64,000 nucleotides of DNA from CAIRDP01 sp037138335 (GCA_037138335.1 JBAXIO010000004.1:230797-294796), one strand, 5' to 3'. Counted from the stretch's first letter, positions 42,762 to 52,783 are shown. Translations and numbers: made by a program. The notes: generated by a model from the letters alone, not told the origin.

Positions 42762-43190
42762 TCAGCCGCCTCCGGGCATGCCGGGCATACCGCTCTTTTG
42801 TCCTCCCTGCTGGCGCTGCTGTTGCTGCCTCTGCCTGTTCAGGTTCTCCTGCATTTCTTTCAGCATTTCCGACATCATCAGGAGATACTGGTCAAACTTC
42901 TGGTCATCATGAAGTATCTTTTTTATCTTTTCGTCACGGCTTTTGACCAGGAGATCCATAATCTTTTCATTGCCCTCGGCATTGTACTTCTGGACGTCAT
43001 CGAGAAGCTGCACAAAAGCGCCGGCTACAGAATCCTTTTGCCCTTTGGTCATGGGGATCTTCTTCGCCAGACGGTCAACGATTTCCCTCGCCCTCTCTGC
43101 AGGAGCGACCTCTTTCTTACTGTTGCTCTGGGCTTCGACAGGTATGCAGCCTGCGAACAAGAGCAGGAACAATAGCAGATTTTTTTTCAT
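42762..43190 (-). CDS. Small exported helical protein with Gln-rich tail
   Basis: 142 residues. A signal peptide ends near VEAQ (20). The mature part is helical and charged (APAERAREIVDRLAKKI, a Met-rich YLLMMSEMLKEMQENL), followed by a Gln-rich segment (RQRQQQQRQQ) and a Gly/Met/Pro tail. It resembles small periplasmic DUF4890/Spy-like Bacteroidota proteins, but no named family was confirmed. It is the last gene of an operon with a BamA-like barrel protein and an exported DUF protein, 11 bp after the former. A chaperone-like role at the envelope is only a guess. Confidence 0.65.
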   Translation of the reverse strand: MKKNLLLFLLLFAGCIPVEAQSNSKKEVAPAERAREIVDRLAKKIPMTKGQKDSVAGAFVQLLDDVQKYNAEGNEKIMDLLVKSRDEKIKKILHDDQKFDQYLLMMSEMLKEMQENLNRQRQQQQRQQGGQKSGMPGMPGGG

Positions 43191-43201
43191 AGGCTTGATC
43201 T

Positions 43202-44527
43202 TTAAAATACTTCCTGAGTCTGAACGTATAAACCCTTTGACATATTGCCGATGCCAAAGTCGATTGCAATATTGGTGCGGTCATGTTTACCAACCATGAT
43301 CCTGAGGCCCACCCCGGCGGCCGGCTGGAAATATCCGAAAAGGGGAATGTTCATATCCCGGCCGGATGCGGTGGTGACATTGGTGAAAATAACACCTCCC
43401 AAAATATGCGAATGGGGGGAAATCGGAAAACGGTATTCCATTTCTCCGTAAACAAAATCCTCTCCGCGGTATCTCCCCTGCGCATATCCCCTGCCTGAAG
43501 AGTTCATCTGGTCATAACTGATGCTCATCAGGTCAAGATAAGGCAGGGAGCCGCTTGCCAGGAAAGATCCGTACAGCCAGAATGCCAGCAGGTGCCTCGG
43601 GCAACGATGCGAGAGGGGTATGTATGTCCTGAATTCGGTCCATAAAGTGGAACTGTTCCTGCTGCTCCCCAGCCATATTGCATTGTAACGGTAACTGACG
43701 TTGACAAAAACACCCCTGTATGCATTGACCTGGTCATCCCTCGTATCATAAATAAAGTTGGCGCTCAATCCGGATGTGATATAGCTGCCGGTATTAAATC
43801 CGTGCAGGCTGCTGTAGGCGAAATGCGGGGTATTATACAAGGTATCGTTTGTGACCACCAGGTAATCATCCTGGATATTGTAATGAAAATCAATATGGTA
43901 TCCTATGCCTACATTGATTGAAGGGGTAAGGCGCCTCGACAGCACATTATAAAACCTTATCCAGTTGTAATCCATGGGATAAACACCGTTCAGAGAGGGA
44001 TCAATGAGCACCGCCTTATACCCGGGCACAACAGGTATTTCAGGCTGGTTGTTGGTACTGAGGGAATACGTGGGAAGATTGAAAAGATAAAACCTCCAGT
44101 CGCTTTGCAGGAACCATTTGTTAAGTGGAAAATAAATGTTGCCTTTATACTGCATGAAAAACTGCTGGTTCAGGGTATATACTGCCGATGCCACCCCGGC
44201 CGACAGCTTTGTGTCCCGGGGTTTGCCCAGCTGGAGGGAAAACGACCCCCCTATTCCCAGCTGAATGCTGGTAGCCGGGTCATAGGCTACCAAAGGAATG
44301 GCAAAGAAACGGAAACGTTTTTCCTTCCTGGTATAGAAAGGGTTATCCCCCTTGAAGAAAAGGTCAATAAGATCTTTCTGCCGGCAGCATGTATCGCATC
44401 TCGATGACTTAATATGATGGTCTGCGGATATTGATTTCAGTGAATCTCCTGTATTCTGTGCGGCGGCGCCGGCAAAAGAAAAAAAAGCAAAAGCAAGTAC
44501 TGCAGATACAGCGAGGAACCTTGTCAT
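43202..44527 (-). CDS. BamA/TamA-like outer-membrane barrel protein
   Basis: 441 residues from ATG 44527, which overlaps the preceding stop (ATGA) and opens a proper signal peptide (MTRFLAVSAVLAFAFFSFAG). The mature N-terminus has a Cys cluster (SRCDTCCRQ) instead of POTRA repeats. The rest is a beta barrel: LVAYDPATSIQLGIGGSFS, FIYDTRDDQVNAYRGVFVN (the DTRD...P/Y-type surface-antigen signature), MEYRFPISPHSHILGGV and a final strand near YVQTQEVF. The absence of POTRA domains argues against insertase function; it may be a pore or an anchor. Operon neighbours lie 4 bp upstream and 11 bp downstream. Confidence 0.82.
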   Translation of the reverse strand: MTRFLAVSAVLAFAFFSFAGAAAQNTGDSLKSISADHHIKSSRCDTCCRQKDLIDLFFKGDNPFYTRKEKRFRFFAIPLVAYDPATSIQLGIGGSFSLQLGKPRDTKLSAGVASAVYTLNQQFFMQYKGNIYFPLNKWFLQSDWRFYLFNLPTYSLSTNNQPEIPVVPGYKAVLIDPSLNGVYPMDYNWIRFYNVLSRRLTPSINVGIGYHIDFHYNIQDDYLVVTNDTLYNTPHFAYSSLHGFNTGSYITSGLSANFIYDTRDDQVNAYRGVFVNVSYRYNAIWLGSSRNSSTLWTEFRTYIPLSHRCPRHLLAFWLYGSFLASGSLPYLDLMSISYDQMNSSGRGYAQGRYRGEDFVYGEMEYRFPISPHSHILGGVIFTNVTTASGRDMNIPLFGYFQPAAGVGLRIMVGKHDRTNIAIDFGIGNMSKGLYVQTQEVF

Positions 44528-45357
44528 GGGACAATGGAGGAAATTGAAAAAGGCAGCTGGCATTCGAGGAAATAAATATTCGTTTCGTCTATCTGCCGGT
44601 ATTCCCTGTACAGGCCGTCAACGGTGGTTGTATTCGGAAGCGGGCTGAAGCCGTCCATAAGACCTGCGCGTTTCAAAAACGTATTTTTATCCGCTGCGGC
44701 AGGGAAGTTGATCCTTGCAAAATACACATCCCTGTCAAATGGAAGGATCACTACAAACATGGTGTTCCTTACAAGGGTAAACAGGTCCTGCCAGGGGATG
44801 GGCGAATGCTGCACCCCGAGGACTCCTTTTGTACAATACGGATCACGTCCGAACCTCCTTATGAGATCCTGGATAAACACTGAAGGAAGCTGAAACAGGC
44901 TGTCGGGATTATTGCTCATGAAATTCCTTGCCAGCAATGCAAAAAACCCTTTATCGCCGGGAGCAGGAACATCCGAGGTTATCCTGAGGTAAAACCGTCC
45001 GTAAGCTGCCTGGTAGCCCGAGGGAGAGAAACAATCAAAGGATGTGAGGCTGTCCCTGGTCTTGCATGATGAAAGGGAAACTGAATAGATCCCATAGGCC
45101 GAACAGGGATCGGCCATTTCGTATGCTTCAAAGATGATATGCCCGCTCTGCCACCTGATATCCTGTACCAGCAGGCTGTTAAATCCATATTCAAGAAAGA
45201 CTTCACCGCTGCCTTTCATATAATCCCTGAAATCCTGTCCCGTAAGATTCGAGGTTTGGGAGATCAGCGCCTGGGGAACATCGTGGTCGTGCAGGGGGAT
45301 CACCTGGGCCGCGAGCCGGATCGGTAGGATCATAAGGATCAAGAGGAAGCGGTTCAT
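44524..45357 (-). CDS. Exported protein, DUF6599-like
   Basis: 277 residues. A signal peptide ends near LAAQ (18). The protein appears to be a soluble periplasmic one with mixed alpha/beta composition (EYGFNSLLVQDIRW, IFEAYEMADPCSAYGIYSV, PSGYQAAYGRFYLRIT). It resembles DUF6599-type proteins of Bacteroidota, but this was judged by eye only. It is first in an operon with a clear promoter (45392-45419) and overlaps the BamA-like gene by 4 bp. No function assigned. Confidence 0.65.
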   Translation of the reverse strand: MNRFLLILMILPIRLAAQVIPLHDHDVPQALISQTSNLTGQDFRDYMKGSGEVFLEYGFNSLLVQDIRWQSGHIIFEAYEMADPCSAYGIYSVSLSSCKTRDSLTSFDCFSPSGYQAAYGRFYLRITSDVPAPGDKGFFALLARNFMSNNPDSLFQLPSVFIQDLIRRFGRDPYCTKGVLGVQHSPIPWQDLFTLVRNTMFVVILPFDRDVYFARINFPAAADKNTFLKRAGLMDGFSPLPNTTTVDGLYREYRQIDETNIYFLECQLPFSISSIVP

Positions 45358-45391
45358 AATTCAAATGTTAATGTCATGGCATGCGTTGATA

Positions 45392-45419
45392 CAAATTTAA
45401 GTATTTCGCCGATAGCAAA
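45392..45419 (-). promoter_or_regulatory. Promoter of the DUF6599-barrel operon
   Basis: On the minus strand TTTG (45419-45416), 16 nt, TAAATTTG (45399-45392). Predicted leader is about 30 nt to ATG 45357. Confidence 0.65.
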
Positions 45420-45493
45420 CCCAGCATTTGAGTTTTAACTGTTATCAGCCTGATTTGATCATTGCCTTATGGCCTCTGCAGCGGGGCGACAGC

Positions 45494-48400
45494 TTATACC
45501 CCGGATTTTTTATCCTGGAGGCTCCTCCTGTAAACAAGGTGGATGATGAGGGGGAATACGATCAGGGTAAGAGCCGTGGCGCTAACCAGTCCGCCGATAA
45601 CAACTATTGCAAGTGGTTTCTGGGTTTCAGAGCCTATCCCGGTTGAGACAGCGGCAGGCAGCAACCCGAACATCGCCATCAGGGCCGTCATTACGATAGG
45701 ACGGATCCTGGATTCCACCCCGCTTTTTATAGCGGTTTCATAAGGCATTTTTGCCCGGAGGTTCTTTTTAATGACCATGGTCAGCAGCACCCCGTTCTGG
45801 ATGCAGATCCCGAACAGGGCTATAAACCCGATCCCTGCTGAGATGCTGAAATTAACACCTGTGACCTGGAGGGCGGCAATACCGCCTATAATTGCGAAAG
45901 GGACATTGGTGAGGACAAGCCCTGCGTCGATCACATTGCCAAACAACATGAACAGGACAAGGAAGATCAGGAGCAGGCTGATGGGGACTACCTGCGCAAG
46001 CCTGGCCTGGGCCCTCTGCTGGTTCTCAAAATCACCGGCCCATTTGATCTCGCTTCCCTTGGGAAGTTTAAGCACCTTATCGACCTCCAGCTGTGCTTCA
46101 TTGACGGTACTTCCCATATCCCTTCCGCGAACCGAGAATTTAATTGCAATGAACCTTTGATTCTCTTCCCTGAAGATCAGGAGGGGGCCGGTAACGTATC
46201 GGATAGTACCGAGTTCCTTGAGGGCAATGAGTTTACCGTTCAGGCCGGGAACTTTCAGGTTCCCGATCTGCTGTTCGTTGGACCGGAATTTTTCCTGGTA
46301 CCTGATCCTGATGTCAAACCGGCGGTCGCCTTCATAAAACTGTGTCGCGGCTTTTCCGCCTATCGCCATCTCTATTACAGCCTGGCAGTCGGCTGTGGCA
46401 ACCCCGTATTGCGCCATCTTGCGGTCGTCAAGCTCTATCCTGAGCTCCGGCTGCCCTATATTCCTGATCACCCCAAGGTCTTCAATCCCGTTAACCCTTC
46501 CCAGGACTTTATAAACTGTATCGGCATTGTCTTCGAGGATGTTCAGGTCGGTGCCGAAGATTTTAACGGCAATAGAGCCTTTGACCCCCGAAACCGCCTC
46601 TTCCACATTATCCATGATAGGCTGGGAGAAATTAAAATTGATTCCCGGAAACACCAGCAGTTTTTTCTGCATTTCAGCAATGAGTTCCTCTTTTGATAAA
46701 TGCCTCTTCCAAATGTCTTTGGGGTAGAGGTCGACGTGAAATTCGGCATTGTAAAAACCTGTAGGGTCAGTACCGTCGTTGGGGCGGCCGGTTTGTGAAA
46801 GCACCTGTTTAACCTCGGGGAAACTGCGGAACACCCCTCTCATCTGTTCGCTGAGTTTCACGGCAGCCTCAAGGGAAATGCTCAGCGGAAGGTTAGCCCG
46901 CACATAGATGGATCCTTCATTAAGCTGTGGAAGGAACTCGGTTCCCAGGAACTTGAATGAGGCAAAGCCACTCAGTACAAGGAATAAAGCAATTCCCAGG
47001 CTAATCTTTTTGTATTTATAGGAGAGGTTGAACACCCTCATGACCATTTTCTCAATAAACTCAACAACAGGGTTGTGTTTCTCCCTTACGTTATGGTTCA
47101 GCATCATCCTGATCAGCACGGGAACAAGAGTAAGGGTGAATATCAATGCCCCGAGCAGTGCAAAGCCAAGGGTCCATGCCAGGGGGGAGAACATTTTGCC
47201 TTCGACCTTCTGAAAAGAAAAGATCGGCATTAGGCAAAGAATGATGATCAGCTTCGAGAAAAAGATCGCCCTGGCCATATCGGTGCCGGCTTCACGTATC
47301 AGTCCCGATTTGGAAAGCAGGTTAAAGGCAGGCATCCCTATAGTTTTCGCTTTCCGGTCAAAGACCACAAACAGGCCTTCAACCATGACCACAGCCCCGT
47401 CGATGATGATCCCGAAGTCGATGGCGCCCATGGAGAGGAGGTTCGCCGACATGCCCATAAGGTGCAGGCCGATAAACGCAAACAGCAGGGCCAGCGGGAT
47501 TATAACCGCCACTATCACGGTCGTCCGCCAGTCAGCCATAAACAGGAACACGATGACGGTTACAAGGACAATGCCTTCGATAAGGTTATGCAGGACCGTA
47601 CCGGTTGTGAAATGGATCAGTTCTTCCCTGTCGTAAAAGGGCACGATCTTTACATCAGAAGGAAGGATCTTTTCGTTCAGCTGCGCAATTTTAGCTTTCA
47701 CCCCCCTGATCACCTTGCTGGGGTTTTCGCCTTTCCTCATCACGATGATGCCTTCCACCGCATCATTCGAAAGGTCACGACCCACCTGTCCCAACCGCGG
47801 CAGGCAGGTCTCGCGAACCTTTGCCACATCTTTAACCAGGATCGGGACATCATGGATGTATTTCACAATGATGTTCTCCATATCCCTGATCCCTGTGATC
47901 AGGCCAATACCGCGCACCACATAGGCCTGGTTGTTTTTTTCAATAATATCCCCGCCAACATTGATATTGTTCTTGTTAACGGCCTGGTAAACATCCAGGG
48001 GCGATATATCGTATTGTTCAAGGAGAAGAGGGTCGATACTGATCTCATAGGCTTTGACTTCCCCGCCAAAACTGACCACATCGGCAATACCGGGCACCGA
48101 CTTAAACTGCCGTTCCAGAACCCAGTCCTGGATGGTTTTAAGCTCCTTTACGCTGCGGTATTTACTGTACAGGGTGTAACGGTAAATTTCACCTGTAGGG
48201 CCATACGGGGGTTCAACTTCAGGGTCGGCGCCTTCGGGCAGGGTAACGTTTCCCAGGAGGTTATTGACCTGCTGACGGGCAAAGGCATCCTTAATCTCAT
48301 CCTCAAACATGATTGTAACAACCGAAAGGCCGAAAAGTGTTATGGAACGTACATCTGTTTTTCCCTGGACTGAATTCATGGCGATCTCCAGCGGGACCGT

Positions 48401-48604
48401 AACAAATTTTTCCACTTCCTCTGCGCTGCGGCCAGGCCATTGGGTAATGATAATGACCCTGGTATTGGTTACATCCGGAAATGCTTCAATAGGGATGTCA
48501 CGGTAGCTGATCGCACCAATGGCTACAATAAGCAGGGTCGCGAAAAGAATGAAAAACTTATTTTTCAGCGAGAAGCCAAGTACCTGCCTGATGAATTTAT
48601 TCAT
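45494..48604 (-). CDS. Heavy-metal-type RND efflux pump (CusA/CzcA family)
   Basis: 1036 residues, standard HME-RND length. It has 12 membrane helices in two halves and large periplasmic loops. Family landmarks are the N-terminal FILFATLLIVAIGAISYRDIPIEAFPDV, PIYRYTLYSK-like loop, DFGIIIDGAVVMVEG in TM4 with the acidic residues of proton relay, and FISAGIGFIALFG. It expels metal cations (Cu, Ag, Zn, Co or similar) through a tripartite complex; the metal cannot be read. The adaptor gene ends 5 bp upstream and the TolC gene precedes that, so all three parts sit in one operon. It is separate from the fused system at 55.5-61.7 kb. Confidence 0.93.
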   Translation of the reverse strand: MNKFIRQVLGFSLKNKFFILFATLLIVAIGAISYRDIPIEAFPDVTNTRVIIITQWPGRSAEEVEKFVTVPLEIAMNSVQGKTDVRSITLFGLSVVTIMFEDEIKDAFARQQVNNLLGNVTLPEGADPEVEPPYGPTGEIYRYTLYSKYRSVKELKTIQDWVLERQFKSVPGIADVVSFGGEVKAYEISIDPLLLEQYDISPLDVYQAVNKNNINVGGDIIEKNNQAYVVRGIGLITGIRDMENIIVKYIHDVPILVKDVAKVRETCLPRLGQVGRDLSNDAVEGIIVMRKGENPSKVIRGVKAKIAQLNEKILPSDVKIVPFYDREELIHFTTGTVLHNLIEGIVLVTVIVFLFMADWRTTVIVAVIIPLALLFAFIGLHLMGMSANLLSMGAIDFGIIIDGAVVMVEGLFVVFDRKAKTIGMPAFNLLSKSGLIREAGTDMARAIFFSKLIIILCLMPIFSFQKVEGKMFSPLAWTLGFALLGALIFTLTLVPVLIRMMLNHNVREKHNPVVEFIEKMVMRVFNLSYKYKKISLGIALFLVLSGFASFKFLGTEFLPQLNEGSIYVRANLPLSISLEAAVKLSEQMRGVFRSFPEVKQVLSQTGRPNDGTDPTGFYNAEFHVDLYPKDIWKRHLSKEELIAEMQKKLLVFPGINFNFSQPIMDNVEEAVSGVKGSIAVKIFGTDLNILEDNADTVYKVLGRVNGIEDLGVIRNIGQPELRIELDDRKMAQYGVATADCQAVIEMAIGGKAATQFYEGDRRFDIRIRYQEKFRSNEQQIGNLKVPGLNGKLIALKELGTIRYVTGPLLIFREENQRFIAIKFSVRGRDMGSTVNEAQLEVDKVLKLPKGSEIKWAGDFENQQRAQARLAQVVPISLLLIFLVLFMLFGNVIDAGLVLTNVPFAIIGGIAALQVTGVNFSISAGIGFIALFGICIQNGVLLTMVIKKNLRAKMPYETAIKSGVESRIRPIVMTALMAMFGLLPAAVSTGIGSETQKPLAIVVIGGLVSATALTLIVFPLIIHLVYRRSLQDKKSGV

Positions 48605-48609
48605 ACCGC

Positions 48610-49710
48610 CTAACTGTTAAGGGCATTATAGACAACAAGTGCATTTTTGCAGACAACCATTTCTCCTTCCTTAAGACCGGATTCTATATATGTTTTCCCT
48701 CCAACCGGGTGGTATACCCCGACTTCACGGGTTTCAATTTTCCCTTTGCCATGAAACACCATGACATAATTCCTGTTTTTATCAAAAATGATCGCTTCGG
48801 AAGGAATACAGGCCAGTTTATGGTGCCCTTCATTATAAAATACCGTGATGTTTGCGAACATTTCCGGTTTGAGAAGGTAATCGGGATTGGTAAGCTCGAT
48901 GCGCACTTTCATCACTTTGGAAGCGGAGTCGATCACATTCATGACCCTCGATACCATCCCTTTATAAACCTTGTCGGGATAACTTACCGTAGTCACATTT
49001 GCCAGGTATCCAGGCTGAACATCAGGGATATCTGATTCGGTGACATTTCCAACAGCCCAAACAAAACGGAGATCGGCAATGGTGAAAATTGCATTCTGGG
49101 CATTTTCAATCCTGAAAATCATGTTTTTCGTGGCATTGCGTTCAACAACAATGCCGTCGATAGGGGACCTTAAGGTATATCGTGTTGCCGACTCATCACC
49201 GTATATCGAAAGGATTTCCTTTATCCGCTGCAGCTCTCCTTCGGCCTTTACCAGTTCCTGCCGGGATGTGAGATTATCTTTTTCTGATGCAAGCCCGTTC
49301 CGGTACATTTCATTCGTGAGCTCTGCATTCTTTTTCGCAATCTGGTAATTTGATGTAGCAGTAGTGAACTGGTTGGAGTATTCTGCAGTTTCTATACTGC
49401 GGATGGTCGCCAGTACCTGGCCTTTCCTCACGAAATCGCCAAGTTCGACATTCATAGACTCTACAATGCCCCCGCTCATGGAAGATATTTTGGCGATATG
49501 GTTCTCGTCAAAAGTGATTTTTCCTGTCAGCAGTATTTCGTTCCTGACTTCTTCCACTTTAACCGTATCGAGCAGGATGAGTTTATTGAAGGCGTTGGCA
49601 AGGACCTCCTGGCTGTCGGGGCCGTTCTTCACTTCACTCCCGCCGCAGCCTGCCAGGAAGGCTGTTGCGAGGATAATCAGCAAGGTAGGGGCGTATTTAA
49701 TTCTGTTCAT
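48610..49710 (-). CDS. RND efflux periplasmic adaptor (CusB/CzcB-like) lipoprotein
   Basis: 366 residues from ATG 49710, a compact lipoprotein signal with the lipid Cys in FLAGC. ATG 49722 would add four residues and overlap the TolC stop by 7 bp. The domain order is barrel-lipoyl-hairpin-lipoyl-beta: GDFVRKGQVLATIRSIET, a coiled-coil hairpin (YQIAKKNAELTNEMY), LRSPIDGIVVERN, then beta domains ending with YIESGLKEGEMVV. It links the pump to the TolC channel. It lies between the TolC and pump genes. Confidence 0.92.
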   Translation of the reverse strand: MNRIKYAPTLLIILATAFLAGCGGSEVKNGPDSQEVLANAFNKLILLDTVKVEEVRNEILLTGKITFDENHIAKISSMSGGIVESMNVELGDFVRKGQVLATIRSIETAEYSNQFTTATSNYQIAKKNAELTNEMYRNGLASEKDNLTSRQELVKAEGELQRIKEILSIYGDESATRYTLRSPIDGIVVERNATKNMIFRIENAQNAIFTIADLRFVWAVGNVTESDIPDVQPGYLANVTTVSYPDKVYKGMVSRVMNVIDSASKVMKVRIELTNPDYLLKPEMFANITVFYNEGHHKLACIPSEAIIFDKNRNYVMVFHGKGKIETREVGVYHPVGGKTYIESGLKEGEMVVCKNALVVYNALNS

Positions 49711-49715
49711 TGTTC

Positions 49716-51017
49716 TCACCATTTAATATTTCTTCCAACAACATAATTCAGATTTTCAATTGCATTGATCCTGTCATTCTCGAGTTGCAGGAACTGCATC
49801 TTTGATTCTTTATAGGACTCATACAAATCGACGAATTCGAGCAGGCCGATCTCCCGTTTTAAATAACTCTCCCCGGCTTTCTGAACTATCCGGCTGAAAT
49901 CATCAGTAAAACCGGTATCCGTACTTTTGTATACCCTGTCAATATCATCCAGTTTCCCAAGGTTTTCAGCTACATCATTGTATACCTGGATACTGTAATT
50001 CCTGCAATCGGCCTGCGTTTCGGCTATCCTTGACCTGGCTGCAAAAATATTTCCCCTGTTCCTGTCCCAGAATGGCATATTGAAAGATAAGCCGACGTAA
50101 TTATAGTTATGCACAAAGGAGCCGTTCTGGTCCCATCCCAGCGAAACGGTCGGATCGGGGATATTGAACAGCCGCTGGTAAACCAGGTCGGTTTCGGCAT
50201 ATTTCATTTTTTGTTCATAGACCAGCAGGTCATACCTGTTCTTCGCCGCCGTGTCGGCCAGGGCTTCCAATGTATACCTTCCAGGTGTAAAATCACGGCA
50301 GGCCTGCAAATCAGGAAGCGGAAGTATAAAGTGTGTTGTTTTATCGTTAATGAGTACTTTAAGGGTATTCTGGTTCCCGGCCAGCCTTGCCCGGATGTCA
50401 AGCCTTTCGCTTTCCATCGAAAGAAGAAGGGCTTTGATCCTCACAACCTCTTTGAGGGCGATAAGCCCTTTGGGGTAAAGCTGGTTGTATCCTTTGACAA
50501 TATCCTTCAGCCTGCTGATCCCGGTATCGTAAACCCGTATTTGTTCAATGAGGTAATATGTATCATAAAATGCCGATCTCAACTGCACTTTGAGAGACCG
50601 CATCAGGTCGAAGTACTGATACTTCGCTATTTCGGCGGTCGTACGGGCCATTGAAACGAGCTTTGACCTTTTGCCTCCAATTACTATCAGCTGCTGGACC
50701 TGGGCCGAGGCTTCGCTGCTGTCGCCGATTTCAAAGAATGTCTTTCGCTGAGGGTTATACAGTACATGTTCGAAGTTAATAACAGGCTGGTCCCAGATCT
50801 TTGCCTGTTTTATATAGGCTTCATTCTCGGTAATGTTATACTTTTGTGACAGGAGCTGAAGGTTGCTGTCGAGAAACTGTTTTTCGAACTGGGGCAGAGT
50901 ATAGATGAGGGTGTCTCCTTTCATCAACAAAGGCCTCGTACCCGAGTTCTGCGGGGCGGAGACCAGGGGCAGTATGAGAGCCGGAAATAAAAAAATCAGG
51001 TTCCTTAGGTGGAGCAT
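49716..51017 (-). CDS. TolC-family outer-membrane efflux channel
   Basis: 433 residues. A signal peptide (about 1-22) is followed by two TolC-type helical-hairpin repeats with long coiled helices (LLSQKYNITENEAYIKQAKI, ESYLKREIGLLEFVDLYESYKESKMQFLQLE) and beta strands (VSLGWDQNGSFVHNYNYVGLSFN). It forms the outer-membrane exit duct of the adjacent adaptor and pump. It is first in the operon; the divergent hflX gene lies 100 bp upstream. I saw no clean promoter box in that gap, although TTTCTTTTG is present on the minus strand. Confidence 0.9.
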   Translation of the reverse strand: MLHLRNLIFLFPALILPLVSAPQNSGTRPLLMKGDTLIYTLPQFEKQFLDSNLQLLSQKYNITENEAYIKQAKIWDQPVINFEHVLYNPQRKTFFEIGDSSEASAQVQQLIVIGGKRSKLVSMARTTAEIAKYQYFDLMRSLKVQLRSAFYDTYYLIEQIRVYDTGISRLKDIVKGYNQLYPKGLIALKEVVRIKALLLSMESERLDIRARLAGNQNTLKVLINDKTTHFILPLPDLQACRDFTPGRYTLEALADTAAKNRYDLLVYEQKMKYAETDLVYQRLFNIPDPTVSLGWDQNGSFVHNYNYVGLSFNMPFWDRNRGNIFAARSRIAETQADCRNYSIQVYNDVAENLGKLDDIDRVYKSTDTGFTDDFSRIVQKAGESYLKREIGLLEFVDLYESYKESKMQFLQLENDRINAIENLNYVVGRNIKW

Positions 51018-51117
51018 GCTTGAACAATATAGAATACTTCTAAACTGGCCAGGCCGACGCTTATTGCAAAAGAAATATATTCTTTATAAAAAATTAACGG
51101 CCAAATAATTTATAATA

Positions 51118-52293
51118 ATGCTTGATACAAGCCCGGTAAAAGAAACTACAGTGCTCATTGGCGTGGCAACACGTAGCCAGGACCTGGAGCGGACCATGGA
51201 ATATCTTGAGGAGCTGGCTTTCCTGGTTGATACTGCAGGAGGCATAGTTTTAAAAAAATTCTTCCAGAAGATGGAATACCCCGATCCGAGAACCTATCTC
51301 GGCAGCGGAAAACTTGAGGAAGTGCGTGCATATATTGAATCTCACAAGGCGGACATGGCTGTTTTTGACGATGAACTTACCCCAAGCCAGACCAGGAATA
51401 TTGAAAGGGAACTGAAATGCCGCATTATCGACAGGAGCAACCTTATCCTCGACATCTTTGCAAAGCGGGCAAAAACGGCTAATGCCAAGACCCAGGTTGA
51501 ACTGGCTCAATATGAATACCTGCTTCCCAGGCTAACCCGCCGCTGGACCCATCTTGAAAAGCAGAGGGGGGGAATCGGATTAAGGGGGCCAGGTGAGCAG
51601 GAAATCGAGACCGACCGGAGGGAAATACGCTACAGGATATCTCTTCTGAAAGAAAAACTGAAAGAGATCGACAAGCAGAAAACAACCCAGAGAAAACACA
51701 GGCGCGACATGATACGCGCGGCTCTTGTAGGTTATACCAATGTAGGGAAATCAACCATCATGAACCTCCTGAGCAAATCGGATGTTTTTGCCGAGAACAA
51801 ACTGTTTGCGACCCTCGATACCACGGTGCGCAAGGTGGTTATCGACAACCAGCCTTTCCTTTTAAGCGATACCGTGGGATTTATCAGGAAACTCCCCCAT
51901 ACCCTCATCGATTCTTTCAAGTCGACACTTGACGAGGTGAGGGAAGCCGATATCCTGATCCACGTGGCCGACATCAGCCATCCCGATCACGAGGAACAGA
52001 TCAATGTAGTGAAGCAAACCCTTACCGACATAAAAGCATCCGACAAACCGGTAATGATGCTGTTTAATAAGATCGACGCATACCGTTTCGAAGAAAAGGA
52101 TGCCGATGACCTGGGGCCGGTAACAAGGAAAAACCTCAACCTGGAAGAACTTGAAAAAATATGGGTGGCCAAAGGTGATGCCGTTTCACTTTTCATCTCG
52201 GCAACCGAAAAGCTTCATGTTGATACACTTAGGGAAGCCCTGTTTCAGCAGGTGAGGAAGATCGCCCGGCAGAGATGGCCGGAGAGGAAGTAG
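51118..52293 (+). CDS. hflX: GTPase HflX, ribosome-splitting factor
   Basis: 391 residues. The N-terminal HflX domain has LGSGKLEEVRAYIE and DDELTPSQTRNIE, then the glycine-rich GGIGLRGPGEQEIETDRR, a coiled helix, and the GTPase domain with G1 VGYTNVGKST (about 204-213), G2 Thr in ATLDTTVRKV, G3 DTVGFIRKLP and G4 FNKIDA. It splits stalled ribosomes, especially under stress. It is divergent from the first efflux operon. Length and motifs are normal. Confidence 0.96.
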   Translation: MLDTSPVKETTVLIGVATRSQDLERTMEYLEELAFLVDTAGGIVLKKFFQKMEYPDPRTYLGSGKLEEVRAYIESHKADMAVFDDELTPSQTRNIERELKCRIIDRSNLILDIFAKRAKTANAKTQVELAQYEYLLPRLTRRWTHLEKQRGGIGLRGPGEQEIETDRREIRYRISLLKEKLKEIDKQKTTQRKHRRDMIRAALVGYTNVGKSTIMNLLSKSDVFAENKLFATLDTTVRKVVIDNQPFLLSDTVGFIRKLPHTLIDSFKSTLDEVREADILIHVADISHPDHEEQINVVKQTLTDIKASDKPVMMLFNKIDAYRFEEKDADDLGPVTRKNLNLEELEKIWVAKGDAVSLFISATEKLHVDTLREALFQQVRKIARQRWPERK

Positions 52294-52383
52294 GCCCTGG
52301 GGGGATAGCGGGATGCGGGATACCGGGATCCTTCACGTTCACATCCGCAGAAAAAAAATCTTGAAAATTCTTCAATTTTTTCA

Positions 52384-52411
52384 TTGCGAGATGCAAAAAG
52401 ATGTATATTTG
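52384..52411 (+). promoter_or_regulatory. Promoter of the cupin-DUF438 unit
   Basis: TTG (52384-52386), 17 nt, TATATTTG (52404-52411), a full consensus match with a leader of about 39 nt to ATG 52454. Confidence 0.7.
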
Positions 52412-52453
52412 CGTATTCAAGTACCTAAATATCTATTATAAATTTTTATTGCT

Positions 52454-52783
52454 ATGGAAAAGAACATTTTTGACCCGGGATCAACATTCCGGTTTCCCGA
52501 AAGCGTGGAATACTCCACCGACGGGATAGTAAGCAAACGGGTGATAGACCGGCCGGTTGGCACGGTGACCCTGTTCGCTTTTGACAAAGGACAGAGGCTG
52601 AGCACCCATTCGGCGCCTTTTGACGCCATGGCTCAGGTGATCGAAGGCCAGGCCGAGATCGTGATCGACAACAAACCCAACCAGCTTGGAGAGGGTGACA
52701 CTATCGTAATGCCGGCAGGCATACCCCATGCGGTCAACGCGACTGAAAAATTCAAGATGGTATTAACAATGATAAAAGGATAA
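52454..52783 (+). CDS. Small single-domain cupin
   Basis: 109 residues forming one cupin barrel. Motif 1 is weak (STHSAPFDAMAQVIEG, with one His and the AQVIEG strand); motif 2 is GDTIVMPAGIPHAVNA with the usual final His. Such cupins may bind a metal or a small ligand. Its function is unknown, but the DUF438/hemerythrin-like gene begins 4 bp after its stop and both lie under one promoter, so a shared redox or nitric-oxide role is likely (inference). Confidence 0.9.
   Translation: MEKNIFDPGSTFRFPESVEYSTDGIVSKRVIDRPVGTVTLFAFDKGQRLSTHSAPFDAMAQVIEGQAEIVIDNKPNQLGEGDTIVMPAGIPHAVNATEKFKMVLTMIKG

Noticed and set aside
43202..44527. True BamA assembly factor
   Set aside because: No POTRA repeats precede the barrel, so outer-membrane protein insertion is unlikely.
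47462..48373. 303-codon plus-strand frame opposite the RND pump gene
   Set aside because: It is the mirror of a strongly conserved pump gene and its protein has no recognisable domain; codon pattern follows the real gene.
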